Shown: piece by piece, positions 44,606 through 53,908 of the stretch
Numbering within the stretch: position 1 is the first letter of the stretch
How the letters are laid out: the number at the start of each line of letters is the position of its first letter
Origin: Devosia oryziradicis
Lineage (GTDB): Bacteria > Pseudomonadota > Alphaproteobacteria > Rhizobiales > Devosiaceae
Reading direction: 5' to 3'
Assembly: GCF_016698645.1 (NCBI RefSeq)
Contig: NZ_CP068047.1
Span: 896,001-960,000 of the forward strand
DNA length: 64,000 nucleotides
Translations under genes and position numbers: made by a program
Notes under the pieces: model-generated
What the model saw: the letters and a program-made list of their open reading frames with translations, nothing else
Databases searched by the model: none
What the model was told of the DNA's origin: nothing

Positions 44606-45046
44606 CTAGTTGTTGATGCTGATGATCGCCCAGGCGGTCTTGTTGCAGCCGTCGTCGTAGCAGATGTTGCTCATCCACAGCGCGCCATTGGCGAAGCCGA
44701 CGCCTTCGCTGGTGACGATCAGGTCGGCGAAATCCTGGCTGCCCAGTGCGTCCTGGGTTTCCTGCGTCAGCAGGGCGTCGAAGTTGTCGACCAGATCCTG
44801 CGGTTCGAGAATGTCATAGACTTCGCCATTGGCGTTGACGGTCAGCGGATAGGCGCCCAGATCGGCAATGGTCGTCGGGTCGCCGAACAGGAACGCATCC
44901 TGCAGCCGGCCGAAGGCTTCGCCGAAGCCGACCGAGTCGCCATGGATGTTCTCGATCTGCGCCATGACGTCCTCCTCGCTCTGGGCAAAGGCCGGGACGG
45001 CGGCCAGGGTCAGGACAAAGGCGGCAGCAAGAACGGTCAGGCGCAT
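44606..45046 (-). CDS. Secreted protein of unknown function
   Basis: A 146-residue protein with a signal peptide (about 21 residues, ending AFAQ). The acidic mature domain includes MAQIENIHGDSVGFGEAFGRLQDAFLFGD and, near the end, LWMSNICYDDGCNKTAWAIISINN with two Cys. I recognise no family; the fold could be NTF2-like, but that is a guess. It follows ubiG on the minus strand with a 60-nt gap. Periplasmic location is expected. Confidence 0.75.
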   Translation of the reverse strand: MRLTVLAAAFVLTLAAVPAFAQSEEDVMAQIENIHGDSVGFGEAFGRLQDAFLFGDPTTIADLGAYPLTVNANGEVYDILEPQDLVDNFDALLTQETQDALGSQDFADLIVTSEGVGFANGALWMSNICYDDGCNKTAWAIISINN

Positions 45047-45106
45047 GGCGGCTCCAGGATTGACTGGGCCAAGTCTAGCGCATCGGCAGTATTCCGTATC
45101 GGGAAA

Positions 45107-45847
45107 TCAGCCGGCCGGACGCTCCGCCATGATCATATAGTTGATGGCCATGTCAGGCGACTTGCGCCACTCATCGGCCAGCGGATGAAACACCACGCCG
45201 GTCTCTGCGATGACCCGTAGGCCATTGCGGGTCAGCAGGGTCCTGATCTCGTCGGGCGTGAGGAACTTGTTCCAGTCATGCGTACCCCGCGGCAGCCAGC
45301 GCAGGATGTTTTCGGCGGCGAACACGGCCAGGGCGCGGGCCCGCAGCGTCCGGTTGAGCGTGGCGGTCAGCGTCAGGCCGCCCGGCTTTACCAGGTCGGC
45401 GCAGCTCTTCATGTAGAGCGGCACGTTGTCGACATGCTCGACCACCTCCATGTTGAGCACCATGTCATAGCGGGCACCCTCGGCTGCCAGTGCCTCGCTG
45501 GTGGTCGCGCGATAGTCGATGCCCAGGCCGGATTTCTCGGCATGGAGGCGGGCGATGGCGATATTGCGCTCGGCGGCGTCGATGCCGGTGACCGTGGCGC
45601 CCAGCCGGGCAAGCGGTTCGCAGAGCAGTCCGCCGCCACAGCCGACATCGAGGATGCTGAGGCCCTCGAAGGGGCGCATGGCCGTCCCATCCCGGCCGAA
45701 ATGGCTCAGCAGATGCTCGCGGATATAGGTCAGGCGCACCGGGTTGAACTTGTGCAGGGGCTTGAACTTGCCCTTGGGGTCCCACCACTCCTCGGCCATC
45801 GCGGTGAATTTGGCGATCTCGGCGTCGTTGATGGTGGTGTCGGTCAT
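45107..45847 (-). CDS. ubiG: Ubiquinone biosynthesis O-methyltransferase UbiG
   Basis: UbiG methylates two hydroxyls in ubiquinone synthesis. The 246 residues include the N-terminal [31 protein letters not shown], diagnostic of UbiG/Coq3, the SAM site [25 protein letters not shown], and [13 protein letters not shown] lies 7 nt before ATG 45847. In related genomes it is next to lysC; here 4.4 kb of accessory genes separate them. Confidence 0.97.
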   Translation of the reverse strand: MTDTTINDAEIAKFTAMAEEWWDPKGKFKPLHKFNPVRLTYIREHLLSHFGRDGTAMRPFEGLSILDVGCGGGLLCEPLARLGATVTGIDAAERNIAIARLHAEKSGLGIDYRATTSEALAAEGARYDMVLNMEVVEHVDNVPLYMKSCADLVKPGGLTLTATLNRTLRARALAVFAAENILRWLPRGTHDWNKFLTPDEIRTLLTRNGLRVIAETGVVFHPLADEWRKSPDMAINYMIMAERPAG

Positions 45848-45925
45848 GGTGCGGCTCCGTTTGCGGCATATGACGCCGCCCGCATGGCGGAGGCAAGGCG
45901 CGGGTGGTCGCAGGCGACACCGTGG

Positions 45926-47077
45926 TCAGTCCGGCTGGTTCTCCGACGACCATGGAAAGTTGAGGTAGTTTTCCCGGGTCTGGGCGCAGATGCCGCCATA
46001 CATGCGCAGGTAGCCGTCGCGACGCTTCTGGTCCCGCCAGACTGCCCCGGGATCGGCGAGATCGATGCGATACTGGTCGATCAGGTCGGGGGTCAGCAGG
46101 GATGGCAGCACGTCCATGGCCTGCGGCACCACCTTGCCCTTGAGCCAATCGGCGGCATACTGGCCCAGCGCATAGCCGAAGATGGGCGAGGCAAGGCTGA
46201 CGGTGGCCTTGTAGGGGCCGTCGCTGGCGACGATCGCCGCTACGGCCTCGGGTTCTCCGTCGATGCCGCCCAGGAACTGGCGGGGGTCGGCGCGCCCGGT
46301 TTCCTCCAGCGCGCGCAAGGCGCCCAGGACGACCGTATCGGCGCCGAGCACGACGTCGATGTCGGGCTGGGCAAGCAGGATGGTCTTCATGGTGGCATAG
46401 CCACCTTCCTCGCTGACCGGGCTGGGCGAGATGTCGGCCACGATACTGACGCCGGGCAGCCGGCTCAGCACGTCCCGCATGGCCCGAAAGCGCGGCGCCA
46501 GGAACTGCAGGCTGTCATGCGTCAGCAGCACCACCTTGGCCCGGCCGTCGAGTTCCTCTTCGATATAGCGTGCCGCTTCCTCGGCCAGCACCTGGCCGGT
46601 GAGATATTGCGGCGCGTTGAGAATTGTGACGGCGGGCGGCGGCACCACGGCGCCGACATAGCTGCCATCGGCAATCAGCGCCTGGAGGCTGGGCGCGAGC
46701 GAACGCGGGTCGACCGGCGCTACCACGATGGCACCCGCGGCCTGGGCGCGCAATGCGTCGACCTGCTCGATCATCCTGGCTCCATCGTTGTCGGCAAGCA
46801 CATTGGCATAGGCCAGGCCCCGATCCGCGGCGGCCCGGGCGAGGCCGAAACCGACGCCCTCCATGAAGTCCCGGCGATTGTCCTGCACGAAAGTGAGGCT
46901 TGCCTCACGCCCCTCCGGCGGAGCGCAGGCCTTGCTGTTCTCGACGAAGGGCGGCAATTGCACGGGGTCGGTCAGCCCGGGCGGAACGGCATCCTGGGCC
47001 AGGCTCGCGCCGGCGCCGAGCAGCCCCATCGCCATCATGCCGGCAGTGATAATCGATCTCGTGTTCAGCGCCGTCAC
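45926..47077 (-). CDS. Orphan periplasmic sugar-binding protein (type I, LacI-like)
   Basis: A 383-residue periplasmic binding protein. A signal peptide (about 28 residues, SLAQ) is followed by a type I (RbsB/LacI-like) fold: LTFVQDNRRDFMEGVGFGL, DGARMIEQVDALRAQAAGAIVVAPVDPRSLAP, and DIDVVLGADTVVLGALRALEETGR, then KATVSLASPIFGYALGQ. The ligand is probably a sugar or similar polyol. No ABC permease or ATPase gene lies near it; the gene directly upstream on the same strand (48 nt) codes for a CHASE3 histidine kinase. A sensing role is therefore more likely than uptake, as inference. Confidence 0.86.
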   Translation of the reverse strand: MTALNTRSIITAGMMAMGLLGAGASLAQDAVPPGLTDPVQLPPFVENSKACAPPEGREASLTFVQDNRRDFMEGVGFGLARAAADRGLAYANVLADNDGARMIEQVDALRAQAAGAIVVAPVDPRSLAPSLQALIADGSYVGAVVPPPAVTILNAPQYLTGQVLAEEAARYIEEELDGRAKVVLLTHDSLQFLAPRFRAMRDVLSRLPGVSIVADISPSPVSEEGGYATMKTILLAQPDIDVVLGADTVVLGALRALEETGRADPRQFLGGIDGEPEAVAAIVASDGPYKATVSLASPIFGYALGQYAADWLKGKVVPQAMDVLPSLLTPDLIDQYRIDLADPGAVWRDQKRRDGYLRMYGGICAQTRENYLNFPWSSENQPD

Positions 47078-47125
47078 TCCCAGTCCATGGAGTGATAGCG
47101 GCGAGCGGCCGGAATGCCAATCACT

Positions 47126-48493
47126 TCATGCTGCGAGCAAGGGAAATGCCAGCCGCGCCGAGAGGCCGGGCTGGCGATCGATATAGTCGACCGTGCCGCG
47201 CAGCGAGGTGGCCATGGCCTTGACGATGCGCGTACCCAGGCCCGTGCCCTTGCTGGGGCCGCTGCCTCGGCCGACCCCGTCATCCTCCACGGTCAGCACG
47301 GCGTGGCCATCGACCTGCCGGTTGAGTGCGACCCGGACGGCCCCCACGCCATCGGGATAGGCATATTTGGTGGCGTTCATCACCCATTCGGCGGCAATGA
47401 CGCCCAGGTTGATGCTGGCGTCTGTCCGCAGCGAAATCGGTTCGAGCTCATAGCTCAGCCTGATACGCTCGGCGCCGCCCACCGTGGATTGGAACTGGTC
47501 GAGCAGGCTGCGCAGATACTGGTCGAGCGCAACTTCGGCGACGTCGCCGGAGCTGTAGAGCCGCTGATGGACCAGCGCGATGGCCTGGATGCGCGACTGG
47601 GTTTCGGCCAGCGCGGCCTTGACCGCTGCGTCGCCTGCCTTGGCCTGGAGCCCCACAAGGGAAGATACCATCGACAGGCTGTTGGCCACGCGATGGTTGA
47701 CTTCGTGCACCAGCATCTCGGCCCGGTCGCGCGCAGCCCGCATTTCCTCGTTGCTGCGTGCCAGGTCTGCCGTACGGGCGGCGACCTTGATTTCGAGATC
47801 GGCATTGGCCCGGGCCAGCTGGTCGCGCGCCTGCGCCACCTCGCCGGCATAGCGCATGATGGTGATCAGTGCGGCCACCGCCGCGGCCACGGCGACCAGG
47901 GCGCCCACGATCGAGATCAGGCGCTGCCAGAGGGCGTTCTCGTTCTGCTCGGTGGCCAGGTTGGCCAGGCGGTCGTCGGCCGCCAGGGCCAGGCCGGTAA
48001 TGAAGACGTTGGCTTCGTCCATCAACTGCTTGCCGCGATTGGTGAGCGTCAGCTCGAGGGCGGCCTGCGGGTCGCGGGCGCGGATGGCGGCGATGGTCTG
48101 GTCCATCTCGGCGAACTTGTCCGTCAGCACCTGCGTCAGGCGCTCGGCGGCAGGTGCCATTTCGGGATAGGTGACCAGGCGCGCGGGCAGGCCCTCGATG
48201 CCGCGCAGGGCCGCAGCCTTGGCGATGTCGTAGGGGGCGAGATACACCTCGTTGCCGGTGTAGAGGAACCCGCGCTGGCTCGACTCCGCCTGCCCGACCG
48301 ATGCGCCCAGGGTGACCGCGGCAGTCTTGAAATCGCGCGCGGCCAGGATTTCGTTGGCGATCTCCTCGGAGCGTTCGCCCAGCCAGAACGCGACCGAAAC
48401 GATCGCGGCAAGGGCAAGCAGGCCGATGGCGAGGAAGGCGAGCTGGGACCGGACGAAAACACGAGCGCTGATGGGCATTGCACTTGAACTCAT
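47126..48493 (-). CDS. CHASE3 sensor histidine kinase, HisKA_2 (HWE-like) type
   Basis: A 455-residue membrane kinase. Two membrane helices (about residues 18-38 and 193-214) enclose a periplasmic CHASE3-like domain with AAVTLGASVGQAESSQRGFLYTGN. A coiled coil precedes the HisKA_2 phosphorylation site EVNHRVANSL (His near 267) and a HATPase domain ending with VEDDGVGRG and GTGLGTRIV. This class often works in the general stress or light-signalling pathways of alphaproteobacteria. No response regulator lies nearby. ATG 48493 is probable; GTG 48517 and ATG 48478 are alternatives. It reads into the sugar-binding protein gene. Confidence 0.9.
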   Translation of the reverse strand: MSSSAMPISARVFVRSQLAFLAIGLLALAAIVSVAFWLGERSEEIANEILAARDFKTAAVTLGASVGQAESSQRGFLYTGNEVYLAPYDIAKAAALRGIEGLPARLVTYPEMAPAAERLTQVLTDKFAEMDQTIAAIRARDPQAALELTLTNRGKQLMDEANVFITGLALAADDRLANLATEQNENALWQRLISIVGALVAVAAAVAALITIMRYAGEVAQARDQLARANADLEIKVAARTADLARSNEEMRAARDRAEMLVHEVNHRVANSLSMVSSLVGLQAKAGDAAVKAALAETQSRIQAIALVHQRLYSSGDVAEVALDQYLRSLLDQFQSTVGGAERIRLSYELEPISLRTDASINLGVIAAEWVMNATKYAYPDGVGAVRVALNRQVDGHAVLTVEDDGVGRGSGPSKGTGLGTRIVKAMATSLRGTVDYIDRQPGLSARLAFPLLAA

Positions 48494-48800
48494 GCCAAAA
48501 AAGCGTGTGGCCACCAACTGTGGTCCAAGCAGCCCGAATTGTCCATAAATTGTTGCGTGGAATGTAAGTCAGGCGGTCACGTTTGGGATGTGCCTGGCTA
48601 TGCCGAATGCGGGGCTCGCGAGGCTCAAAGCACCCTCGCATTAGCTTCCGGTCGCCGACGCCTTACAAAAGCGGCTATTCCACACCACATTGGGGTATGC
48701 GGCTCATATCCCTTCGGCCTCCGGCTCCCTGCCGCACCCTTGGATCGTGAACGTTGTGCCCCGCGGCGCTCGACCTCGCGCATTTTCAAGGACCGTATCA

Positions 48801-49073
48801 ATGATAAACTACAATTCTCCAGCTGAACTCTATCCTGGCCGCCAGCACGGTTCGGCCCGCGGTTCACGCTATCAGCGCTTTCCTTCGTTGGCCGAGGCGA
48901 TCCAGTATGCGGTGGAAGAGCTGCCGGTCCGCCTGCAGGCCAGTTCCCTGATCGAGGTCGACGAGGTCCGCTATGGCGGTGACCAGATCCGCAGCCTCTA
49001 CTTTTCCGAGGACTATCCTCTGCGCCGCGCCTTCGTCGACGGCGGTCAGGCCCTCAGGGGCAAGACAGCATGA
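48801..49073 (+). CDS. Small protein of unknown function
   Basis: A 90-residue basic N-terminus (NYNSPAELYPGRQ and a Gly/Arg-rich part) followed by FPSLAEAIQYAVEELPVRLQASSLIEVDEVRYGGDQIRSLYF, a pattern seen in small Rhizobiales proteins of unknown role. No signal peptide or membrane segment is present. AAGGA lies 9 nt upstream of ATG 48801. Its stop overlaps the start of the next small gene (ATGA), so both are translated together. The 283 nt before it hold nothing clear except a weak EcfG-like match near 48559-48583, which I do not accept. Confidence 0.7.
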   Translation: MINYNSPAELYPGRQHGSARGSRYQRFPSLAEAIQYAVEELPVRLQASSLIEVDEVRYGGDQIRSLYFSEDYPLRRAFVDGGQALRGKTA

Positions 49074-49327
49074 CAACCAGGACCACTACGCGCCGCGTCA
49101 CCTTCGTTCATGCCTTTGCGCTCTCCGGCATGTCCCACGCGCCAGGTACGTTTGATCTGGTGGTCGAAGAAATCCCACTGGACGTTACGTGGGAAGCCTA
49201 TCGCACCTCCTGCAGGTTGATGCTGGTCGATGGCGGCACCACAAGTGCGCTTCCCGTTACGATGGCCGATGTCGAAACTGCGCTCCTGGCCGATCGCCAA
49301 CTTTCCGCCCGCACAGGTCTTTCCTGA
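49070..49327 (+). CDS. Small protein of unknown function, coupled to the previous gene
   Basis: An 85-residue protein of the type TTRRVTFVHAFALSGMSHAPGTFDLVVEEIPLD, a family of small proteins I recall in Rhizobiales and relatives; it has no known function. It contains WEAYRTSCRLMLVD near the middle. It starts within the stop of the gene before it (ATGA) and has no domain I can name. No membrane segment or signal peptide is present. Confidence 0.7.
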   Translation: MTTRTTTRRVTFVHAFALSGMSHAPGTFDLVVEEIPLDVTWEAYRTSCRLMLVDGGTTSALPVTMADVETALLADRQLSARTGLS

Positions 49328-49408
49328 CCGGGACTAGGGTCGGTCGCAACGCGTGATCCACCACCAAGCCCCCCGCGCGCACCGAACTGTATCTCATGGA
49401 GACTGCGA

Positions 49409-49705
49409 GTGCCCGAGCATCATCGACGCGCCAAAGCGACGGCCGCCGCCAACAAGTACGCACCTCGCCCGGAAGGATCGGCATTCACTTACGGGGTGAT
49501 CGCAGTGGTTCTGGCGATCCTGACGATTGTGGTCATCGGCATGTTCTACGGGCTGGAGGTCTTTGCCTTTCCCGTCCTGCTGTGCAGCGGCCTGGCGGTG
49601 GTGTTCGTCCTCGGCGTGCTGCTGCGGCGTCACCGCCAACAGCTACACCGCCAGGCCTTCGATCATGAGTTCAGTGACCAGGACAGCACCCCGCCGGCCG
49701 AATAG
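49409..49705 (+). CDS. Small two-helix membrane protein
   Basis: A 98-residue protein with a basic N-terminus (HHRRAKATAAANKYAPRPEG) and two membrane helices (about residues 27-48 and 50-71), separated by a short loop and followed by a charged tail. No family is recognised. It starts at GTG 49409 with weak support from upstream sequence. It lies 82 nt after the pair of small genes and reads the same way. Confidence 0.55.
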   Translation: MPEHHRRAKATAAANKYAPRPEGSAFTYGVIAVVLAILTIVVIGMFYGLEVFAFPVLLCSGLAVVFVLGVLLRRHRQQLHRQAFDHEFSDQDSTPPAE

Positions 49706-49870
49706 CTGCGGGCTTGTCTCGGGACATGGCGTGAGGCGGCAATTTCCCAATTGCGAGCCTGAGATGGTCGCGGCGCAGCTCGATTGTGCGATCTAGGCGG
49801 CGCTTGGGCCATGCAGGTGCTGCAATCGCCTTGTCGAGGTGCGAGAGGCGATCCGGCAGGAGGTCTGGCG

Positions 49871-50107
49871 TCAAAGCTGGCTATAAAGCTTGGTCACTCG
49901 CTTGCGGCCCACGCCATCCACTGCGGTAACCCGGGCGCGAAGCCGGCGAACATTGCCGATTTCGTGCAGATCCTCATTGAGCACCTTCATGGCCGCTGCC
50001 TTGGCGCTGTGGGCAAACACCATGCAGACGTCAGATTGCTGCGGCCGCCCCTCCGGGTCGGTGTTGTAAGACTCCACCTCGTATTCTTGAATGGGCGCGT
50101 TGTTCAT
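49871..50107 (-). CDS. Small protein of unknown function
   Basis: A 78-residue soluble protein. NAPIQEYEVESYNTDPEGRPQQ leads to a basic C-terminus, VTAVDGVGRKRVTKLY. I see no domain, signal or membrane segment. The start ATG 50107 is preceded by GGAGC on the minus strand. It is divergent from lysC across 172 nt, within the accessory stretch. It may be real, as its composition matches that of neighbouring genes, but it has no functional clue. Confidence 0.55.
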   Translation of the reverse strand: MNNAPIQEYEVESYNTDPEGRPQQSDVCMVFAHSAKAAAMKVLNEDLHEIGNVRRLRARVTAVDGVGRKRVTKLYSQL

Positions 50108-50279
50108 TGGGGCTCCAGACGGACAAGCTACCAGTTTTGCCGGGGCCTGTCTGTAGGTCGACCGGCGCGTGAGTGCGCGTGCGCCGCGCGATCATCACCG
50201 TTGATCCACACCCCGCTTTGTCGTATGTCCGCGCCAACACTAGCGTACCGCCGGGTTCGGCGGGGTTTCGGGGAATCAA

Positions 50280-51545
50280 TTGGCCCGTATCGTCGTCAAG
50301 TTCGGTGGCACTTCGGTGGCCAGTGTCGAACGTATCCGCCAGGCCGCGCGCCACGTGAAGCGCGAGGTCGATGCCGGCCATGAAGTGGCCGTCGTGGTTT
50401 CGGCCATGAGCGGCAAGACCAATGAACTGGTCGGCTGGGTCAACGAAGCCAGCCCGCTGCATGACGCCCGCGAATATGATGCCGTCGTGGCTTCGGGCGA
50501 ACAGGTGACCGCGGGGCTGATGGCCATCGTGCTCTCGGAAATGGGCATCCAGTCGCGCTCGTTCGCCGGCTGGCAGGTGCCGATCAGGACCGACGACGCC
50601 CATGGCGCGGCCCGCATCACCGAGATCGACCCGACCGAGCTCGACCGGCGGATGACGGATGGCTGGGTACCCGTGATCACCGGCTTCCAGGGCGTATCAT
50701 CGCATGGCCGCATCACCACGCTGGGCCGTGGCGGCTCGGACACCTCGGCGGTGGCGGTAGCGGCGGCGGTCAAGGCCGATCGCTGCGACATCTACACCGA
50801 CGTCGATGGCGTCTATACCACCGATCCGCGCATCGTGCCCAAGGCGCAGAGGCTCACCAAGATTTCCTTCGAGGAAATGCTGGAAATGGCTTCGCTCGGC
50901 GCCAAGGTGCTGATGATCCGCTCGGTCGAGATGGCCATGGCGCATAAGGTGCGCCTGCTCGTACGCTCTACTTTTGACGACCCGGATGCGCCCCAGCTGG
51001 CGCCCGATGGTACGCCGGGCGTTCCCGGCACGCTCGTTTGCGATGAGGATGAGATCATGGAAAAGCAGATCGTTTCGGGCGTGACGCTCGCCAAGGCGGA
51101 AGCCAAGATCACCCTGCGCGACGTCAAGGACAATCCGGGCGTGGCCGCGGCCATCTTCGGCACGCTGGCCGACCAGGGCATTATCGTCGACATGATCGTG
51201 CAGAACATCGCCGATGACGGTGCGACCACCGACATCACCTTCACGGTGCCCGACAGCGAATATGACAAGGCCATCAAGACGCTGCAGAATGCCGGCGACA
51301 AGATCGAATATGGCCGTCTTTCCGGCTCCAAGGGCGGGGCAAAGGTCTCGGTCGTGGGGGTGGGCATGCGCAGCCATGCAGGCGTTGCATCCTCGATGTT
51401 CAAGGCGCTGGCCGACAAGGGCATCAATATCCAGCTGATCACCACCTCGGAAATCAAGACATCGGTTCTGATCGACGAGCAGTATGCCGAGCTTGCGGTT
51501 CGCGCGCTCCATACTTATTACGGGTTGGATAAGAAGGACGCATAA
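50280..51545 (+). CDS. lysC: Aspartate kinase
   Basis: Aspartate kinase begins the lysine, threonine and methionine pathway. The 421 residues have the kinase start KFGGTSV, the GRGGSDTSAVAVAAA motif, and two C-terminal ACT domains (about 265-421, with GVGMRSHAGVASSMFKAL) that bind the feedback inhibitors. It starts at TTG 50280. It leads a conserved chain with ptsP, prfA and prmC. The 172-nt upstream gap shows no leader peptide or riboswitch that I can support. Confidence 0.97.
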   Translation: MARIVVKFGGTSVASVERIRQAARHVKREVDAGHEVAVVVSAMSGKTNELVGWVNEASPLHDAREYDAVVASGEQVTAGLMAIVLSEMGIQSRSFAGWQVPIRTDDAHGAARITEIDPTELDRRMTDGWVPVITGFQGVSSHGRITTLGRGGSDTSAVAVAAAVKADRCDIYTDVDGVYTTDPRIVPKAQRLTKISFEEMLEMASLGAKVLMIRSVEMAMAHKVRLLVRSTFDDPDAPQLAPDGTPGVPGTLVCDEDEIMEKQIVSGVTLAKAEAKITLRDVKDNPGVAAAIFGTLADQGIIVDMIVQNIADDGATTDITFTVPDSEYDKAIKTLQNAGDKIEYGRLSGSKGGAKVSVVGVGMRSHAGVASSMFKALADKGINIQLITTSEIKTSVLIDEQYAELAVRALHTYYGLDKKDA

Positions 51546-51610
51546 GCTCCGTCGGAGGGAGCGAGCCGCGTCCGATAGGGGGGCGGCTTTGCGGGCCGTC
51601 TAAAGGGGTT

Positions 51611-53878
51611 ATGGTCACGACCATCGGCGGCCCGAGGGTGCTGCTGCGGCAATTGCGCGAGACGATGGCGGAGCCCCTGGCTTCCCAGGAGCGCCTCGAC
51701 AAGATCGTGGGCCTGATCGCCGACAACATGCGGGCCGACGTCTGCTCGTTCTACGTCCTGCGCGACGACGGCGCGCTCGAGCTGTTCGCCACCAAAGGCC
51801 TGGCCGCCGAATCGGTTCACCTGACAACGCTGCGCCTCGGAGAAGGGCTGGTGGGCCTGATCGCCGCCGAAGCCGAGCCGCTCAGCCTCGACGACGCCCC
51901 CAGCCATCCGTCCTTTGCCTATCGGCCCGAAACCGGCGAGGAGCGGTACAACGCCTTCCTTGGCGTGCCGGTCCTGCGCGCCGGACAGACGCTGGGCGTG
52001 CTGGTGGTGCAGAATGCCGAGCGGCGCCACTATGGCGAGGACGAAACCGAGGCGATGCTGACCACGGCCACGATCCTCGCCGAGATGATCGCGACCTCCG
52101 ATTTCGACAATCTCATCAAGCCGGGTTCCGATATCGACCTGCGGCGGCCACGCATGTATTCGGGCGTGAGCTTTACCGACGGCATCGCGCTGGGCACCGT
52201 GGTGCTGCACGATCCGCGCGTCGTGGTCTCCAATTTTATCGCCGAAGACACGGATGCCGAAAAGGTGCGGCTGGAGACGGCGCTCGAGAAGATGCGCGTC
52301 TCGATCGATGCCATGCTCGACCATGGCGACATGGTCGGCGCCACCGACCATCGCGAGATCCTCGAAACCTATCGCATGTTCGCCAATGACCGGGGCTGGG
52401 TGCAGCGGCTGACCGAGGCGATCGAAAATGGGCTTTCGGCAGAAGCGGCGGTCGAGCGGGTGCAGAACGATACCCGCGCGCGCATGCTGCGCCAGACCGA
52501 TCCCTATATCCGCGATCGGCTGCATGACCTGGACGACCTGGCCAACCGCCTGCTACGGGTCCTCACCGGCGATGGCCTGACGCTGGGCCGCAAGGAACTG
52601 CCCGACAATGCGATCCTGGTGGCCCGCAATATGGGGCCGGCCGAGCTGCTCGAATATGACCGCAAGAAGCTGCGCGGCGTGGTGCTCGAAGAGGGCGGCG
52701 CCACGGCGCATGTGGCCATTGTCGCGCGTTCGCTGGGCATCGTGGCGGTGGGGCAGGCACAGTCGATCGTTTCGATGTGCGAGACGGGCGACGACATCAT
52801 CCTCGATGGTCCGGCCGGGATCGTCCACCTGCGCCCGACGCCCGATATCGAGCAGGCCTATATCGACAAGGTGCGGGTTTCGGCCAAGCGGCGGGCGCAC
52901 TATGCGGCCCTCCGGGACAAGCCGAGCGTCACCAGGGACGGGACGCATATCACCCTGCTGCACAATTCGGGCCTGGTGGCCGACTTGCCCATGCTCGACG
53001 ATACCGGGGCCGCGGGTGTCGGCCTGTTCCGCACCGAATTGCAGTTCATGATCGCGTCCAAGCTGCCCCGGCTGCATGAGCAGCAGGAGCTTTATGCCGA
53101 GGCCATGGCCATTGCCGGGGAACGCCCGGTGGTGTTCCGCCTGCTCGATATCGGCGGCGACAAGGTGCTGCCCTATCAGCGCTCGATGGCCGAGGAAAAC
53201 CCGGCAATGGGCTTCCGCTCGATCCGGCTGGGGCTGGAGCGGCCGGGCCTGCTGCGCACCCAGATCAGGGCCCTGCTGCTGGCCGCCGACGGGCGTCCGC
53301 TCAAGATCCTGGTGCCGATGGTCACCGAGACCTTCGAATTCACCCAGACCAAGCTGGTGGTGCAAAAGGAAATCGACCGGCTGCGGCGCCAGGGCAAGGC
53401 GATTCCGAGCCGGCTCGAGCTGGGCGTGATGGTGGAGGTGCCAAGCCTGCTGTTCGAGCTCGACCAGCTGCTGCCCGAGGCCGACTTCGTTTCCATCGGC
53501 AGCAACGACCTGGTGCAGTTCCTGACCGCTTCGGACCGGGCCAATCCGCGCGTGGCCAAGAACTATGACCCGATCGGCATGCCGCGCCTGCGGGCCATTC
53601 GCATGGTGGTCGATGCCGCGCGGCGCTACAATATTCCCATCACCATGTGCGGCGAGCTGGCGGGCAAGCCGCTCGAGGCACTGGCGCTGATGGCCGTAGG
53701 CATGACGCGGCTTTCCATGGGCCCCGCGTCGATCGGGCCAATCAAGGAGCTGGTGCTCAACCTCGATCTCAAGCCGATCCAGATGGCGGTGGGGGCGGCG
53801 CTGAGCGACGGCGCCGATGGCGTGACCATCCGCGCGCTGCTGCAGGAATGGATCGAAAAGCAGAACCTGCCTGTTTAG
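51611..53878 (+). CDS. ptsP: Phosphoenolpyruvate-protein phosphotransferase PtsP (EI-Ntr)
   Basis: EI-Ntr starts the nitrogen PTS by phosphorylating NPr from phosphoenolpyruvate. The 755 residues show a GAF domain (about 18-155, with VCSFYVLRDDGALELFATKGL), then the EI N-terminal helical part, the active-site His367 in GGATAHVAIV, and the PEP-binding TIM barrel with Cys680 in TMCGELAG. The GAF domain may sense glutamine or other signals. It lies 65 nt after lysC, as in related genomes. Another repeat (53909-53997) separates it from prfA. Confidence 0.96.
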   Translation: MVTTIGGPRVLLRQLRETMAEPLASQERLDKIVGLIADNMRADVCSFYVLRDDGALELFATKGLAAESVHLTTLRLGEGLVGLIAAEAEPLSLDDAPSHPSFAYRPETGEERYNAFLGVPVLRAGQTLGVLVVQNAERRHYGEDETEAMLTTATILAEMIATSDFDNLIKPGSDIDLRRPRMYSGVSFTDGIALGTVVLHDPRVVVSNFIAEDTDAEKVRLETALEKMRVSIDAMLDHGDMVGATDHREILETYRMFANDRGWVQRLTEAIENGLSAEAAVERVQNDTRARMLRQTDPYIRDRLHDLDDLANRLLRVLTGDGLTLGRKELPDNAILVARNMGPAELLEYDRKKLRGVVLEEGGATAHVAIVARSLGIVAVGQAQSIVSMCETGDDIILDGPAGIVHLRPTPDIEQAYIDKVRVSAKRRAHYAALRDKPSVTRDGTHITLLHNSGLVADLPMLDDTGAAGVGLFRTELQFMIASKLPRLHEQQELYAEAMAIAGERPVVFRLLDIGGDKVLPYQRSMAEENPAMGFRSIRLGLERPGLLRTQIRALLLAADGRPLKILVPMVTETFEFTQTKLVVQKEIDRLRRQGKAIPSRLELGVMVEVPSLLFELDQLLPEADFVSIGSNDLVQFLTASDRANPRVAKNYDPIGMPRLRAIRMVVDAARRYNIPITMCGELAGKPLEALALMAVGMTRLSMGPASIGPIKELVLNLDLKPIQMAVGAALSDGADGVTIRALLQEWIEKQNLPV

Positions 53879-53908
53879 GGGCTCTTTGGCAGTCGTTGCC
53901 TCATGCTC

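Noticed and set aside
45278..47095. A 605-codon plus-strand frame opposite ubiG and the sugar-binding protein
   Set aside because: It runs across two real minus-strand genes and their gap; composition is that of a shadow frame.
48559..48583. EcfG (general stress sigma) promoter, GGAAT-N16-CGTT
   Set aside because: The -35 deviates from GGAAC and the gene downstream starts more than 200 nt away; chance is likely.
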